Assembly: GCF_002091635.1 (NCBI RefSeq)
Contig: NZ_BDAC01000003.1
Coordinates: forward strand, 124,001-188,000
Length of the DNA stretch: 64,000 bases
Reading direction: 5' to 3'
Source: Pseudomonas indica NBRC 103045
GTDB taxonomy: Bacteria; Pseudomonadota; Gammaproteobacteria; Pseudomonadales; Pseudomonadaceae
Below the pieces are notes generated by a model. It ran no database searches. It saw only the letters and a program-made list of their open reading frames with translations, and had not been told where the DNA came from. Both the position numbers and the translations under genes were made by a program. How positions within the stretch are numbered: the stretch's first letter is position 1; the number at the start of each line of letters is the position of its first letter. This document shows positions 50,868-60,480 of the stretch, one piece after another.

Positions 50868-52202
50868 TTACTCCGCCGCCGGCTTCTTGCGCTTGAGCGG
50901 CGCCATGCCGTCCTGGCTGACGACGGCCGAAGGCGTGCCGGTCTTCGGCCGGGTAGTGGGCTTGCGCTTCGGGGCGCTCTTGGCGCCGGCCTTTTTGTCG
51001 CCTGTCTTGTCCTTCTTCTTCTTGGTCCCGGCCGCCTTGCCCGAAGCCTTGAGGTTCTTCGGCCCCTGGTAGGTACCCTTGAGGCCCTTGATCACCCGCC
51101 GCTCGAAACGCTGCTTGAGGTAGCGCTCGATGCTCGACATCAGGTTCCAGTCGTTGTGGCAGATCAGCGAGATCGCCAGCCCCTCGCCGCCGGCACGCCC
51201 GGTACGGCCGATGCGGTGCACGTACTCGTCGCCGGAGCGCGGCATGTCGAAGTTGATCACCAGGTCCAGGCCCTCGATATCCAGGCCGCGCGCCGCCACG
51301 TCGGTGGCCACCAGGACCTTCACCCCGCCCTGCTTGAGGCGTTCGATGGCCAGTTTGCGTTCCTTCTGGTCCTTCTCGCCATGGAGGACGAACACCTTGT
51401 AGTCGCCCGCCACCAGATGGCCGTAGAGCCGGTCGGCCTGGGCACGGGTATTGGTGAAGACGATCGCCTTCTGGTAGGTCTCGTTGGCCAGCAGCCATTC
51501 CACCAGCTTCTCCTTATGAGCGGGGTCGTCGGCCGTGATGATCTGCTGGCGGACGCCCTCGTTCAGCTCGCGCACGCTGTTCAGCAGCAGGTGCTGCGGC
51601 TCGCGCAGCACCTCACCAACCATCTCGCGCAACGCGGCACCGCCGGTGGTGGCGGAGAACAGCATGGTCTGCTGGCGGCCGGCACACTCACCGGCCAGGC
51701 GCCGCACGTCATCGGCGAAGCCCATGTCGAGCATGCGGTCGGCTTCGTCCAGCACCAGTACCTCGACCTCCTTCAGGTCCAGGTTGCCGGCGTTCAGGTG
51801 CTCCAGCAGGCGTCCCGGCGTGCCGATCAGCACGTCCGGCACCTTGCGCAGCAGGGCGGCCTGGACCTTGAAGTCCTCGCCGCCAGTGATCAGGCCGGAC
51901 TTGATGAAGGTGAACTGGGAGAAACGCTCCACTTCCTTCAGCGTCTGCTGGGCCAGTTCGCGGGTCGGCAGCAGGATCAGCGCCCGGATGCGCACGCGCG
52001 GCTGGGCATCGCCGATCAGCCGGTTGAGCAGCGGCAGGACGAACGCGGCGGTCTTGCCGCTGCCGGTCTTCGCCGTCACCCGCAGGTCGCGCCCCTCCAG
52101 GGCCGGCGGAATGGCCGCCGCCTGGACCGGCGTCGGCTCGACGAACTTCAGCTCGGCCACGGCTTTCAGCAGGCGTTCATGCAGGGCGAATTGGGAGAAC
52201 AC
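50868..52202 (-). CDS. DEAD-box RNA helicase with basic tail
   Basis: A 444-residue ATP-dependent RNA helicase with all core motifs: AKTGSGKT, PTRELAQQ, TPGRL, VLDEADRML, SAT, ATDVAARGLDIEG and HRIGRTGRAG. The last 70 residues are a Lys/Ala-rich tail (KKKKDKTGDKKAGAKSAPKRKP) that probably binds RNA. It looks like the SrmB/RhlE-type helicase of pseudomonads but is not assigned further. The start codon is GTG with GAGG upstream. Confidence 0.92.
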   Translation of the reverse strand: MFSQFALHERLLKAVAELKFVEPTPVQAAAIPPALEGRDLRVTAKTGSGKTAAFVLPLLNRLIGDAQPRVRIRALILLPTRELAQQTLKEVERFSQFTFIKSGLITGGEDFKVQAALLRKVPDVLIGTPGRLLEHLNAGNLDLKEVEVLVLDEADRMLDMGFADDVRRLAGECAGRQQTMLFSATTGGAALREMVGEVLREPQHLLLNSVRELNEGVRQQIITADDPAHKEKLVEWLLANETYQKAIVFTNTRAQADRLYGHLVAGDYKVFVLHGEKDQKERKLAIERLKQGGVKVLVATDVAARGLDIEGLDLVINFDMPRSGDEYVHRIGRTGRAGGEGLAISLICHNDWNLMSSIERYLKQRFERRVIKGLKGTYQGPKNLKASGKAAGTKKKKDKTGDKKAGAKSAPKRKPTTRPKTGTPSAVVSQDGMAPLKRKKPAAE

Positions 52203-52409
52203 GGGGTTACCTCGACGAAGACCGAAAAAACAGGGTGCATAGCCTAACGTGTGTCGCGCCGGAAAACCCGCAATCCGTGCATTGCATCGTGAACCGGCGG
52301 ACGATCCGCGCGTTATCCTGCGTGCCGCCTACCGACGACAGCTTGCGCAACGGCGGCCGACACGGGATCGTATGCCCACTTCGCGCCGCCGGCGCCTCAA
52401 GGAGACCCT

Positions 52410-52826
52410 ATGCTGAAACCCTCCCGCTTCGCCCTGCTCGGCACCGGCCTGGCGCTGATCCTGAGCGCCCAGCCCGGCCTGGCCGCGCCGAAACACGACA
52501 AAGGCAGCCACCAGGGCGGTCACGACAGCAGCGGCGCCAGTATCCAGGTCAGCGGCCCGACCATCGACATCGGCCGGGTACGCATCGTCCTCGGCGAGAA
52601 CCGCAACCTGATCGGCCCGACCACCGCCCTGCCGCCGGGCGTCAGCAAGAACCTCGAGCGCGGCAAGCCGCTGCCGCCCGGCATCGCGAAGAACTTCGAC
52701 GGCCGCGTCCAGAGCCAGTTGCCGCACTACGACGGCTACGAATGGAAGCAGGTCGGCCGCGACGTGGTGCTGGTGGCCATCGCCACGGGGATCGTCTACG
52801 AAGTGCTGCGCAACGTACTCGACTGA
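52410..52826 (+). CDS. CigR-like exported protein
   Basis: A 138-residue protein with a signal peptide (to about residue 25), a His/Gly/Ser-rich linker, a PPGVSKNLERGKPLPPGIAKNF motif duplicated in two PPG words and a C-terminal hydrophobic helix (VVLVAIATGIVYEVLRN). This is the layout of the Salmonella CigR / RcnB-like family, annotated in pseudomonads as anti-virulence regulator. CAAGGAG precedes the ATG. Probable membrane-anchored periplasmic protein; function in this organism unknown. Confidence 0.75.
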   Translation: MLKPSRFALLGTGLALILSAQPGLAAPKHDKGSHQGGHDSSGASIQVSGPTIDIGRVRIVLGENRNLIGPTTALPPGVSKNLERGKPLPPGIAKNFDGRVQSQLPHYDGYEWKQVGRDVVLVAIATGIVYEVLRNVLD

Positions 52827-53005
52827 GCGCACCCGACCGATCCAAAGCCCGGAGAACTTCGCGCGATCCGGCGACTCCAACCAGCGAATCCGCGGCCGCA
52901 ACACGCCGCGGTATCCGGTCGGACATCGCCGGATCGTGCGCCATCCCCGGATGCGCCCCGTCGTGGTCCTTGTCGTCAGCAGCCTGGCTGGAACGGAACG
53001 CATCG

Positions 53006-53566
53006 ATGAAACCTTCCCTGATCTATTACGTGGCCGCCAGCCTTGACGGCTATATCGCCCGTCCCGACGGACGCATCGACTGGCTGCAACCTTTCGAGGA
53101 CAGCGGCGAAGACCACGGCTACAAGCGCTTCTACGCCAACATCGACGGCCTGCTGATGGGCCGCGCGACCTACCAAGCCCTGCTGGCCATGGGCATCGAC
53201 TGGCCGTACCCCGGCAAGCCGTGCATCGTCCTGACCCGCGCCGAGCACCTGCCCATCGCCTCCTCCGACGTCCGCCTGCGACACGACCTGCCGGCGGAGG
53301 CCATCGCCGAACTGGAAACGGCCGGCTGCCGGCGCATCTGGCTGGTGGGAGGCGGATCGCTGGCCGGCACTTGCTACGCCGCCGGGCTGCTCGACGAGCT
53401 GGTGGTCAACATGGTGCCGTACCTGCTGGGTGCGGGCATCCCGATGTTCGCCACCGGCCTCGAACACGGCCTCACCTTGCTGGACCAGCGGCATTTCGCC
53501 AACGGCGTGGTGCAGATGCACTACCGGCTGCAGGCGGATACGGATAGCCAGGAGGTCGCCGCGTGA
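53006..53566 (+). CDS. Dihydrofolate reductase-like (RibD-type) protein
   Basis: A 186-residue protein of the DHFR/RibD C-terminal reductase family: YYVAASLDGYIARPDGRIDWL start, DGLLMGRATYQALL, CIVLTRAEHLP and IWLVGGGSLAGTCYAAGLLDELVVNMVPYLLGAGIPMF. Such enzymes bind NADPH and reduce a small unknown substrate. Overlaps the Nudix gene by GTGA at 53563-53566. The ribosome site is weak, but the ATG is fixed by the family N-terminus. Confidence 0.85.
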   Translation: MKPSLIYYVAASLDGYIARPDGRIDWLQPFEDSGEDHGYKRFYANIDGLLMGRATYQALLAMGIDWPYPGKPCIVLTRAEHLPIASSDVRLRHDLPAEAIAELETAGCRRIWLVGGGSLAGTCYAAGLLDELVVNMVPYLLGAGIPMFATGLEHGLTLLDQRHFANGVVQMHYRLQADTDSQEVAA

Positions 53567-53976
53567 CCGTCTTTCGCATCGCCGCCGCCTGCCTGTTGGA
53601 CGCCCAGGGCCGCCTGCTGCTGGTACGCAAACGCGGCACCCGGGCCTTCATGCTGCCGGGCGGCAAGCACGAGCCGGGGGAATCGGCGCTGGAAGCCGTC
53701 CTGCGCGAGCTGAGCGAAGAGATCGAACTGTCGCTGCCGGCAGAGGCCCTGGACTATCTCGGGCGTTTCCAGGCACCCGCCGCCAACGAGCCGGATTGCC
53801 GGGTGGATGCCGATGTCTTCTGTGCCCGCCTCCTCCATCCGGTGCGCCCAGCCGCCGAGCTGGAGGAACTCGCCTGGCTCGATCCGGACAGCCCGTTGCC
53901 GGACAACCTCGCCCCGCTGCTGCGCGAGCAGGTGTTGCCCGTGCTGCAACGGCATCTGGAGGCCGAGACGGCCTGA
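53563..53976 (+). CDS. Nudix hydrolase
   Basis: A 137-residue Nudix-fold pyrophosphohydrolase. The box GGKHEPGESALEAVLRELSEEIEL contains Gly34, Glu40, Arg48, Glu49, Glu52 and Glu53 in the right spacing; the final GU is EL instead. It starts at a GTG that overlaps the preceding TGA, so it is translationally coupled to the reductase gene. Substrate unknown; a house-cleaning role on oxidised nucleotides or cofactors is a guess. Confidence 0.85.
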   Translation: MTVFRIAAACLLDAQGRLLLVRKRGTRAFMLPGGKHEPGESALEAVLRELSEEIELSLPAEALDYLGRFQAPAANEPDCRVDADVFCARLLHPVRPAAELEELAWLDPDSPLPDNLAPLLREQVLPVLQRHLEAETA

Positions 53977-53978
53977 CC

Positions 53979-54320
53979 TCAGACGCGGGCTTCGCGGGCG
54001 GCGCCGAGGGTGCGGACGTACTCGGCGAACGCGACGCAGGGCCCGTCCAGCGCCATTCCGGCTTCGAAGTTGTCGCGCTTGGGATTGGCCCGCGACCACT
54101 GGCAGACCACGTCCACATCGATATAGCGGGTGCGGTCTTCCGCCTCGCGAATCTTCAGGCGCAATGCCAGTTCGCTGCCGGCCTCGACCGGTGCATCGGA
54201 AATCAGCCGGAAACCGCCGAACGAGATGTCGCCGGCATAGCCCAGCAGTTCATCGTTCTCCCGCAGGAGGACGCGGACACGGAATTGGTTGCGAAAGGTG
54301 ACGCGGCGGTGTTGGCGCAT
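53979..54320 (-). CDS. PilZ domain protein
   Basis: A 113-residue stand-alone PilZ domain that should bind cyclic di-GMP. The RxxxR motif is Arg6-Arg10 (HRRVTFR) and the DxSxxG motif is Asp32-Ser34-Gly37 (DISFGG), both intact. GAAGAGAGC precedes the ATG. Encoded two bases from the convergent Nudix gene. The MHYT-GGDEF-EAL enzyme 2 kb away could be its signal source, but that is inference. Confidence 0.9.
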   Translation of the reverse strand: MRQHRRVTFRNQFRVRVLLRENDELLGYAGDISFGGFRLISDAPVEAGSELALRLKIREAEDRTRYIDVDVVCQWSRANPKRDNFEAGMALDGPCVAFAEYVRTLGAAREARV

Positions 54321-54488
54321 GCTCTCTTCACACTTCTCAGGGTGCTGGGCTGTCGTCAGCCTGGTGGCCGCCGCGAGCGGTCGGCCATCGGGCTGCGGAG
54401 TCTTGTCAGAGCGCGGATATTACCTGCCGCCTTTATCAATCGTTCTCAAAACCCATCAAAACAGCGCTTTTCCATCACATTTCCGGCT

Positions 54489-55817
54489 TCAGGCCGCAGC
54501 AGCCGCCACCAGTCCCGCGCGCATGTTTGCCGCATCGCGACCGAAGCTGCGTGCCGCCTGCACCAGGCAGAGCATGGCGAGGAACAACGCGGCCGGGATC
54601 AGGTACATGGCATCGTGCAGGCCGACCGCCTTGAAGGCTTCGGTCATCTCGACGGCCCCCGCCGCGCTCATCGCCGTCTGGGCGAAGTGATCGGAGAGCA
54701 GCCCCACCACCACCGGTCCCAGGCCGCCGCCGAGCAGGTACAGCCCGGCGAAGAACAGAGCCATGGCGGTGGCGCGCAGGCGCGGCTCGACCACATCCTG
54801 GATCGATGTGTAGACGCAGGTATAGAAGTTGTAGGAGAACAGCCAGCCGATGCTGAACACCGTCACGAACAGGCCGATCTCGATCCGCCCCGAGAACAGC
54901 GCGAAGCCGGTGGCGACAGAAGCGACGAACATGCTGAAGGCGCCGAACAGCAAGCGTCCGCGCTCGTTCTTCAGGTGCAGGCGATCGGCGACCCAGCCAC
55001 CCAGGGTCAGCCCGACCAGGCCGGTGACGCCAACGATGACGCCGGTCGCCAGTGCCGCCTGTTGCAGCGAAAGCAGGAAGTAGCGCTGCAGCATCGGCAC
55101 CATGAAGGAGTTGCAGGCGTAGGTGGCGAAATTGAAGGTCAGCCCGGCGATCACCAGCCACCAGAAGGTGCGGATAGCCAGGACCTTGCGCACGGGTTTG
55201 TCCACCGGCGTGGTGGCGCTTTTCACCGCCTCGGCCGCGCCGCGCTGCGGCTCCTTGATGAAGAACATGAACAGCGCCAGGACCAGACCGGGCACCGCCG
55301 CGATGAAGAAGGGCGCGCGCCAGCTATCGAACGCCTTGACCATGGCGCCGATGGTGAAATACGCCAGCAGCAGCCCCAGCGGCAGGCCGAGCATGAAGAT
55401 GCCCATGGCGCGGGCACGGCGGTGCGCCGGGAACAGGTCGCCGATCAGCGAGTTGGCCGCCGGCGCGTAGCTGGCCTCGCCCACGCCGACGCCCATGCGC
55501 ACCAGCAGGAAGCTCCAGAAGTTCCAGGCCAGGCCGTTGATGGCGGTCAGCCCGCTCCAGGCCGCCAGGCCCCAGCCCATGATCTTGCGTCGCGCCCCGG
55601 TATCGGCAAGGCGCCCGAGCGGCACCCCGGCGATGGCGTAGATAATGGTGAACGCCGTGCCGATCAGGCCGATCTGGAAGTCGCTGAGGCTCCACTCCAT
55701 CCGAATCGGCTCGATGATGATCGCCGGGATGGTGCGGTCGAAGAAGTTGAACAGATTGGCGAGGAACAGCAGGCACAGGATGCGCCATGCATTCGCCGCT
55801 TGCGGGGGATGCTGCAT
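54489..55817 (-). CDS. Spinster-like MFS transporter
   Basis: A 442-residue major facilitator protein with 12 predicted helices, opening WRILCLLFLANLFNFFDRTIPAIIIEPIRMEW, a pattern typical of the spinster/Spns-like and hexuronate-type MFS of bacteria. GVPLGRLADTGARRKIMGWGL is motif A, and RMGVGVGEASYAPAANSLIGDLFPAHRRARAMGIF the helix 4-5 region. ATG 55817 is chosen with GAGAA upstream. Substrate not readable. Confidence 0.85.
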   Translation of the reverse strand: MQHPPQAANAWRILCLLFLANLFNFFDRTIPAIIIEPIRMEWSLSDFQIGLIGTAFTIIYAIAGVPLGRLADTGARRKIMGWGLAAWSGLTAINGLAWNFWSFLLVRMGVGVGEASYAPAANSLIGDLFPAHRRARAMGIFMLGLPLGLLLAYFTIGAMVKAFDSWRAPFFIAAVPGLVLALFMFFIKEPQRGAAEAVKSATTPVDKPVRKVLAIRTFWWLVIAGLTFNFATYACNSFMVPMLQRYFLLSLQQAALATGVIVGVTGLVGLTLGGWVADRLHLKNERGRLLFGAFSMFVASVATGFALFSGRIEIGLFVTVFSIGWLFSYNFYTCVYTSIQDVVEPRLRATAMALFFAGLYLLGGGLGPVVVGLLSDHFAQTAMSAAGAVEMTEAFKAVGLHDAMYLIPAALFLAMLCLVQAARSFGRDAANMRAGLVAAAAA

Positions 55818-56175
55818 TGTGTCGTTCTCGATCCGATTGTTGTTATAAGCAAGACACGCCAAGGCTTCCGGGCAATCTAGAAGCTGCTCCCGTTGCTGTC
55901 TGCGAACATTCGTAGGTTTTATGTAACGCGATGCGATGACGCGGATACGGAAGGGATAGGCGAGGCATTCGAAGGGTCATGTCGTCGTCCTTTACGACCA
56001 GGGCAAATCCATGTGCCTGGGCAGTCTAGAACAATTCGTTATAACTGTGATTACCAATTGGTAGAAAAGCACGGCCGCCTTACCGGAACGGTGCTTGCCC
56101 CGCCTCTATACTGATGCCAGATTGCCATTGCGATCCGTCGGGTTATTGGCCCAAAACCAATGGAGAAGCTGCACT
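55818..56175. other. Divergent intergenic region before the c-di-GMP gene
   Basis: 358 bases without a gene. A perfect 12-base palindrome TACCAATTGGTA lies at 56052-56063, and TATACT at 56107-56112 is a good -10 for the GGDEF-EAL gene although no clear -35 is seen at 17 bases. The MFS promoter on the other strand is not evident. Confidence 0.4.
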
Positions 56176-58380
56176 ATGGAATGGATGGGGCTGCGTTTTC
56201 TCTCCAGTCTGCCCGAGGATGGGCAGGTCATCCTGGAATGCACCCACGACCCGTTGTTGGTTCTACTGGCCTACCTGGTCGCCTCCATCGCCAGCCTGAC
56301 GACGCTGGGCATGGCCGAGCGTATCGGCTATGCGGCCCACGAGCGGGCCCGCCTGTTCTGGCGCTGGGGTGGTGCTTTCTGCCTGGCGGGCGGCATCTGG
56401 GCGATGCACTTCATCGCCATGCTGGCTTTCAATGCGCCGGTGCCGCTGCGCTATGACCTGCTGGGCACAGCCATTTCCCTGCTGATCGCCTTCATTGCCG
56501 CCCTGCTGGCGATGAATACGCTCAGCCATGCCCGCTTGCAGCCGTCCCAGTATCTGATCGCCGCGGTGTGCATCGGCCTGGGCATCGCGACCATGCACTA
56601 CAGCGGCATGGCCGCCCTGCGCTCCGAGGCCACCCTATACTACGACGCCGGGTTGTTCGTGCTGTCGGTGTTCCTTGCCATCGCCGTCAGCCTGGCCGCC
56701 TTGCTGCTGGCGCTGTACTTCCGCCAGGGCAACGGCATTCTCAACCTTTTGTTGAAGTACCTGGCCAGCCTGGTGATGGGTGGCGCCATCGTTTCCATGC
56801 ACTTCACCGGCATGTGGGCACTGCACCTGGTGGTGCCCGTGGATACTCCTCTGGCCTTGCAGGGCGCGTCGGAAGTGCTGCCGCTGGCCCTGAGTCTGGG
56901 CCTGGTGATGTTGCTGATTCTGGGCGGCGGGCTCAGCGCGATCTGGGCCGACCGCAAGCTGGAAAGCAAGGAACGCGACCTGCTGCGGGTCAATACCCTG
57001 CTCAGCCAGTTAGACCAGGCGCGCACCTCGTTGCAGATGGCAGCGCACTACGATGCCCTGACCAACCTGCTCAACCGCCGCGGCTTCAACGAAGTGTTCG
57101 CCGAGCGCCTGGAGGAACACGTGCAACGCCACCAGTCCCTGGCGGTGATGTTCCTCGATATCGATCACTTCAAGCGGATCAACGACAGCCTCGGCCACGA
57201 TGCCGGCGACGAGCTGCTCAAGGTGGTGGCGGAGCGCCTGCGCGGCACCTTTCGCGAACAGGACGTGGTCGCCCGTTTCGGCGGCGACGAATTTTGCGTG
57301 CTGGTCAGCCTGCACAACGCCGACGAGGCCCGCTACCTGGCCCAGCGGGCGATCCAGGCGATGAAGGAGCCCATCGCCCTGGCCGGGCGCTGCATGGTGA
57401 TGACTACCAGCATCGGCATCAGCCTGTTCCCCCAGGACGGCGAAACCTGCGAGGAACTGCTCAAGCACGCCGACCTCGCGCTTTACCAATCGAAGGGCAG
57501 CGGACGCAACAACATGCACTTCTTCAGCGCCCACCTGAAAGCCAAGGCCACCGTCGAGCTGCAACTGGAAGAGGCGCTGCACATCGCCCTGCGGGAAGAA
57601 CGCGGCCTGCAGCTCTTCTACCAGCCGATCCTCGACCTGCGCAGCGGCGAGCTGAACAAGCTGGAGGCCCTGGTGCGCTGGCACCATCCGCAGCACGGCC
57701 TGCTTTCGCCGGATCGGTTCATCGGCATCGCCGAAGCCAACGGCTTCATCGACGAACTGGACGACTGGGTGCTGCGCCGCGCCTGCCAGGAACTCGCCCT
57801 GCTCTGCGGCAGCGGCTACCGCCTGAAGGTGGCGGTGAACTGCTCCGCACTCAACCTCGGCCGCGAGGACCTGCCGCAGGTGGTGGACCAGGCGCTGCGG
57901 TCCTCGGGCGTGGCGCCGGCCCTGTTGGAAATCGAAGTCACCGAAAACGCCCTCATGGGCAACATCAACCAGGCCGTACCGCTGCTGCAACGTATCCGTG
58001 AACTCGGCGTGTCGCTGTCGATCGACGACTTCGGCACCGGCTACTCCTCGCTGGCCTACCTCAAGCGCCTGCCGCTGGACACACTGAAGATCGACCGCTC
58101 GTTCATCCAGGACATCAACAACTCGCAGCAGGATATGGAAATTGTCCAGGCCATCATCGTCATGGCCCATGCCCTGCGGCTCAAGGTGGTCGCCGAAGGG
58201 GTCGAGGACGCACAGCAACTGGCGTTCCTCCGCGACCACCGTTGCGATTTCGTCCAGGGCTACCTGATCGGGCGCCCCTTGCCATTGTCACAGTTGCGCG
58301 ACTACCTTGAAACGGTCCCCTTGCCGCCGAGGATGGCGGCCAACGCCCCGGCGCAGGCGGCCATTCGAGCCGATTGCTGA
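56176..58380 (+). CDS. MHYT-GGDEF-EAL cyclic di-GMP enzyme (MucR/NbdA type)
   Basis: A 734-residue membrane protein. Residues about 25-260 form the seven-helix MHYT sensor with three copper/gas-binding style motifs (AMHFIAM, TMHYSGM, SMHFTGM). The diguanylate cyclase domain has GGDEF at 369-373 and an RxxD inhibitory site at 360-363; the phosphodiesterase domain has EAL at 497-499, with NCSALNL, ENALM and DDFGTGYSSLAYLKRLPLDTLKIDRSFI. Both active sites look intact, as in MucR rather than the AGDEF of NbdA. It may sense NO, which fits the norR module. GGAGAAG precedes the ATG. Confidence 0.92.
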   Translation: MEWMGLRFLSSLPEDGQVILECTHDPLLVLLAYLVASIASLTTLGMAERIGYAAHERARLFWRWGGAFCLAGGIWAMHFIAMLAFNAPVPLRYDLLGTAISLLIAFIAALLAMNTLSHARLQPSQYLIAAVCIGLGIATMHYSGMAALRSEATLYYDAGLFVLSVFLAIAVSLAALLLALYFRQGNGILNLLLKYLASLVMGGAIVSMHFTGMWALHLVVPVDTPLALQGASEVLPLALSLGLVMLLILGGGLSAIWADRKLESKERDLLRVNTLLSQLDQARTSLQMAAHYDALTNLLNRRGFNEVFAERLEEHVQRHQSLAVMFLDIDHFKRINDSLGHDAGDELLKVVAERLRGTFREQDVVARFGGDEFCVLVSLHNADEARYLAQRAIQAMKEPIALAGRCMVMTTSIGISLFPQDGETCEELLKHADLALYQSKGSGRNNMHFFSAHLKAKATVELQLEEALHIALREERGLQLFYQPILDLRSGELNKLEALVRWHHPQHGLLSPDRFIGIAEANGFIDELDDWVLRRACQELALLCGSGYRLKVAVNCSALNLGREDLPQVVDQALRSSGVAPALLEIEVTENALMGNINQAVPLLQRIRELGVSLSIDDFGTGYSSLAYLKRLPLDTLKIDRSFIQDINNSQQDMEIVQAIIVMAHALRLKVVAEGVEDAQQLAFLRDHRCDFVQGYLIGRPLPLSQLRDYLETVPLPPRMAANAPAQAAIRADC

Positions 58381-58394
58381 CGACGACCAAGGAT

Positions 58395-58595
58395 ATGGTG
58401 ACCTCCCCCGCTTTCTCCGCTCCCCGGCGAACCGCTCCGTCCGAGGGTATCCCGGCCTGGCGGCTTTTCATGGTCCTGCTGCTGTGGAGCCTGCTGGGGA
58501 ATGCCGCGGCGGCGGACAAAGTGCTCTACCTGGCCAAGCAGCGCGGGCGCAACCGGGTCGAAACCCTGGACGCTTGCCACACCGGGCTGGTCTGA
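58395..58595 (+). pseudogene. Remnant of a GGDEF gene (internal deletion)
   Basis: A 66-codon reading frame whose start (MVTSPAFSAPRRTAPSEGIPAWRLFMVLLLWSLLGN) looks like a cytoplasmic leader plus one hydrophobic helix and whose end, ADKVLYLAKQRGRNRVETL, is the characteristic last helix and strand of a GGDEF domain (A-D-x-A-L-Y-x-A-K-x-x-G-R-N-R-V). Everything between is absent, as if a full diguanylate cyclase gene lost its centre. It follows the c-di-GMP gene by 14 bases. It may produce a tiny membrane peptide but cannot be a cyclase. Confidence 0.6.
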
Positions 58596-58599
58596 ACGA

Positions 58600-59490
58600 T
58601 CAGTCCTGGCGCTGCCGGAACATTTCCACCAGCGTGGCCGGATCGCGTTCGAGATTGCCCTGGCTGCCATGCAGACGCATCAGTTGCGCCGCCAGCCCGC
58701 TCAGGGGCGTGGCCGAACCCTGCTCGCGGGACAGCCTGACCGCCGTATCGAGGTCCTTGAGCAGCGTGCGCACGTGCCATTTGACCGGCTCGAACTCGCT
58801 GGCCGCCATCTGCGGCGCGAGGATCTGCAACGGCCTGGAATCGGCAAAACCACCGGCCAGCGCCGGGGCGATCAACCCGGCATCCACTCCGGCCTTTTCC
58901 GCCAGCGCCACCACTTCGGCGATCACCAGGGCATTGCAGGCGACGATCATCTGGTTGCAGACCTTGGTCACCTGGCCGGCGCCGACCTCGCCCATGCGGG
59001 TCAGGCGCTGGCCGAGATGGGCGAGCACCGGGCGCACCCGCTCGATATCGTCTTCGCGCCCGCCGGCCATGATCGCCAGCGTTCCGGCCGCCGCGCCGGG
59101 CGTGCCGCCGGATACCGGCGCATCGACCCAGCGCATGCCGCTGCGACGCTCCAGTTCCGCCGCCATCTCGCGGGTGGCGGCCGGCTCCAGGCTGGAGAAA
59201 TCCACCAGCAGTTGACCCGGCCGCGCGCCTTCGACGATGCCACCGGGGCCGAACACCACTTCGCGCACCACGGCGGTGTCGGCCAGGCAGAGCATCACGA
59301 TGTCCGCCGCCTCACACAGCTCGGCCGGATTCGCCAGGCTCCGGGCGCCCTGCTCCATCAGCGGCGCGCACTTCTCCGGCGAGCGGTTCCAGACGCTCAG
59401 CGGATAGCCCGCGGCGAGCAGCCGACGACACATCGGCAGCCCCATCAGGCCGATGCCGGCGAAGGCGAGAGAAGGCAGGGCGGTGGTCAT
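58600..59490 (-). CDS. 3-hydroxyisobutyrate dehydrogenase-family oxidoreductase
   Basis: A 296-residue beta-hydroxyacid dehydrogenase. Rossmann motif GIGLMGLPM near residue 13, substrate loop DAPVSGGTPGAAAGTL, and the catalytic lysine in GQVTKVCNQ. Members reduce tartronate semialdehyde or oxidise 3-hydroxyisobutyrate; the exact substrate is not readable, so no gene symbol is given. AGGAG precedes the ATG at 59490. It is convergent with the GGDEF remnant. Confidence 0.87.
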   Translation of the reverse strand: MTTALPSLAFAGIGLMGLPMCRRLLAAGYPLSVWNRSPEKCAPLMEQGARSLANPAELCEAADIVMLCLADTAVVREVVFGPGGIVEGARPGQLLVDFSSLEPAATREMAAELERRSGMRWVDAPVSGGTPGAAAGTLAIMAGGREDDIERVRPVLAHLGQRLTRMGEVGAGQVTKVCNQMIVACNALVIAEVVALAEKAGVDAGLIAPALAGGFADSRPLQILAPQMAASEFEPVKWHVRTLLKDLDTAVRLSREQGSATPLSGLAAQLMRLHGSQGNLERDPATLVEMFRQRQD

Positions 59491-59559
59491 CACGGGTCTC
59501 CTGAAGGGTTCGAATGGCGCATCTTACCGCGTCGTCAGAAACCATCCGCATACGCTGCC

Positions 59560-59590
59560 TGATGTTTATTCGCCAGCCAGCCTCTATAAT
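59560..59590 (+). promoter_or_regulatory. Promoter of the ABC importer operon
   Basis: A perfect TATAAT lies at 59585-59590, 38 bases before the ATG, with poor -35 candidates TGATGT or ATGTTT at 59560-59567. The -10 is well supported; an activator may be needed. Confidence 0.6.
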
Positions 59591-59628
59591 CCGCCCGCTT
59601 TTTCCGCTATTGAACCGGAGAACCCGTC

Positions 59629-60480
59629 ATGCTCAAGCGTACCCTGGCGCTCGCCGCCGGCTTTGCCCTGTCTTTGTCCGCCGTTTTTTCCCATGCCGCC
59701 GAGGTACTGAAAGTCTCGGCCATTCCCGATGAAGCCCCCACCGAACTGCTGCGCAAGTTCAAGCCGCTGGGCGCCTATCTGGAAAAGGAACTGGGGATGG
59801 AAGTCCAGTTCGTACCGGTATCCGATTACGCCGCCGTGGTCGAAGCCATCGCTGCCGACCGCATCGACATGGCCTGGCTGGGGGGCTTCACCTTCGTCCA
59901 GACCCGCCTGAAGACCGGCAACGCCATCCCACTGGTGCAGCGCGAGCAGGACGAGAAGTTCACCAGCACCTTCATCAGCGCCGACCCCACCGTCAAATCC
60001 CTGCAGGATCTCAAGGGCAAGACATTCGCCTTCGGCTCGGTGTCCTCCACCTCGGGCAGCCTGATGCCGCGCTATTTCATGCTGCAGGACGGCATCAAGC
60101 CGGAAGAATTCTTCAGCCGTGTCGCCTACTCCGGCGCCCATGACGCCACCGCTGCCTGGGTCGAGGCCGGCAAGGCCGACGGCGGCGTGCTCAACACCTC
60201 GGTCTGGGAAAAACTGGTCGCCGCCGGCAAGGTCGACACCAGCAAAGTCAAGGTCTTCGCCACCACCCCGACCTACTACGACTACAACTGGACCGTGCGC
60301 GGCAGTCTCCACCCGGCCCTGGCCCAGAAGATCAAGGCGGCATTCCTTGCCCTCGATCCGGCCAACCCCGAGCACAAGGCGATCCTCGACCTGCAGGCCG
60401 CCAGCCGCTTCGTCGAGACCAAGCCGGAGAACTACGCCGGGATCGAGGAAGCCGCCCGCGCGGCCGGCCTGTTGAAGTGA
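59629..60480 (+). CDS. Phosphonate/selenate-type ABC substrate-binding protein
   Basis: A 283-residue periplasmic binding protein of the PhnD/phosphonate family; pseudomonad homologues are often labelled putative selenate-binding. Signal peptide to about residue 23, then [75 protein letters not shown] and [22 protein letters not shown]-like sequence. Starts a four-gene operon with an ATPase and two permeases. Real ligand (selenate, phosphonate or other oxyanion) not known. Confidence 0.88.
   Translation: MLKRTLALAAGFALSLSAVFSHAAEVLKVSAIPDEAPTELLRKFKPLGAYLEKELGMEVQFVPVSDYAAVVEAIAADRIDMAWLGGFTFVQTRLKTGNAIPLVQREQDEKFTSTFISADPTVKSLQDLKGKTFAFGSVSSTSGSLMPRYFMLQDGIKPEEFFSRVAYSGAHDATAAWVEAGKADGGVLNTSVWEKLVAAGKVDTSKVKVFATTPTYYDYNWTVRGSLHPALAQKIKAAFLALDPANPEHKAILDLQAASRFVETKPENYAGIEEAARAAGLLK

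Noticed and set aside
53979-54099. Larger antisense frames over the Nudix/PilZ junction
   Set aside because: They overlap two genes with complete motif sets and have no domain of their own.
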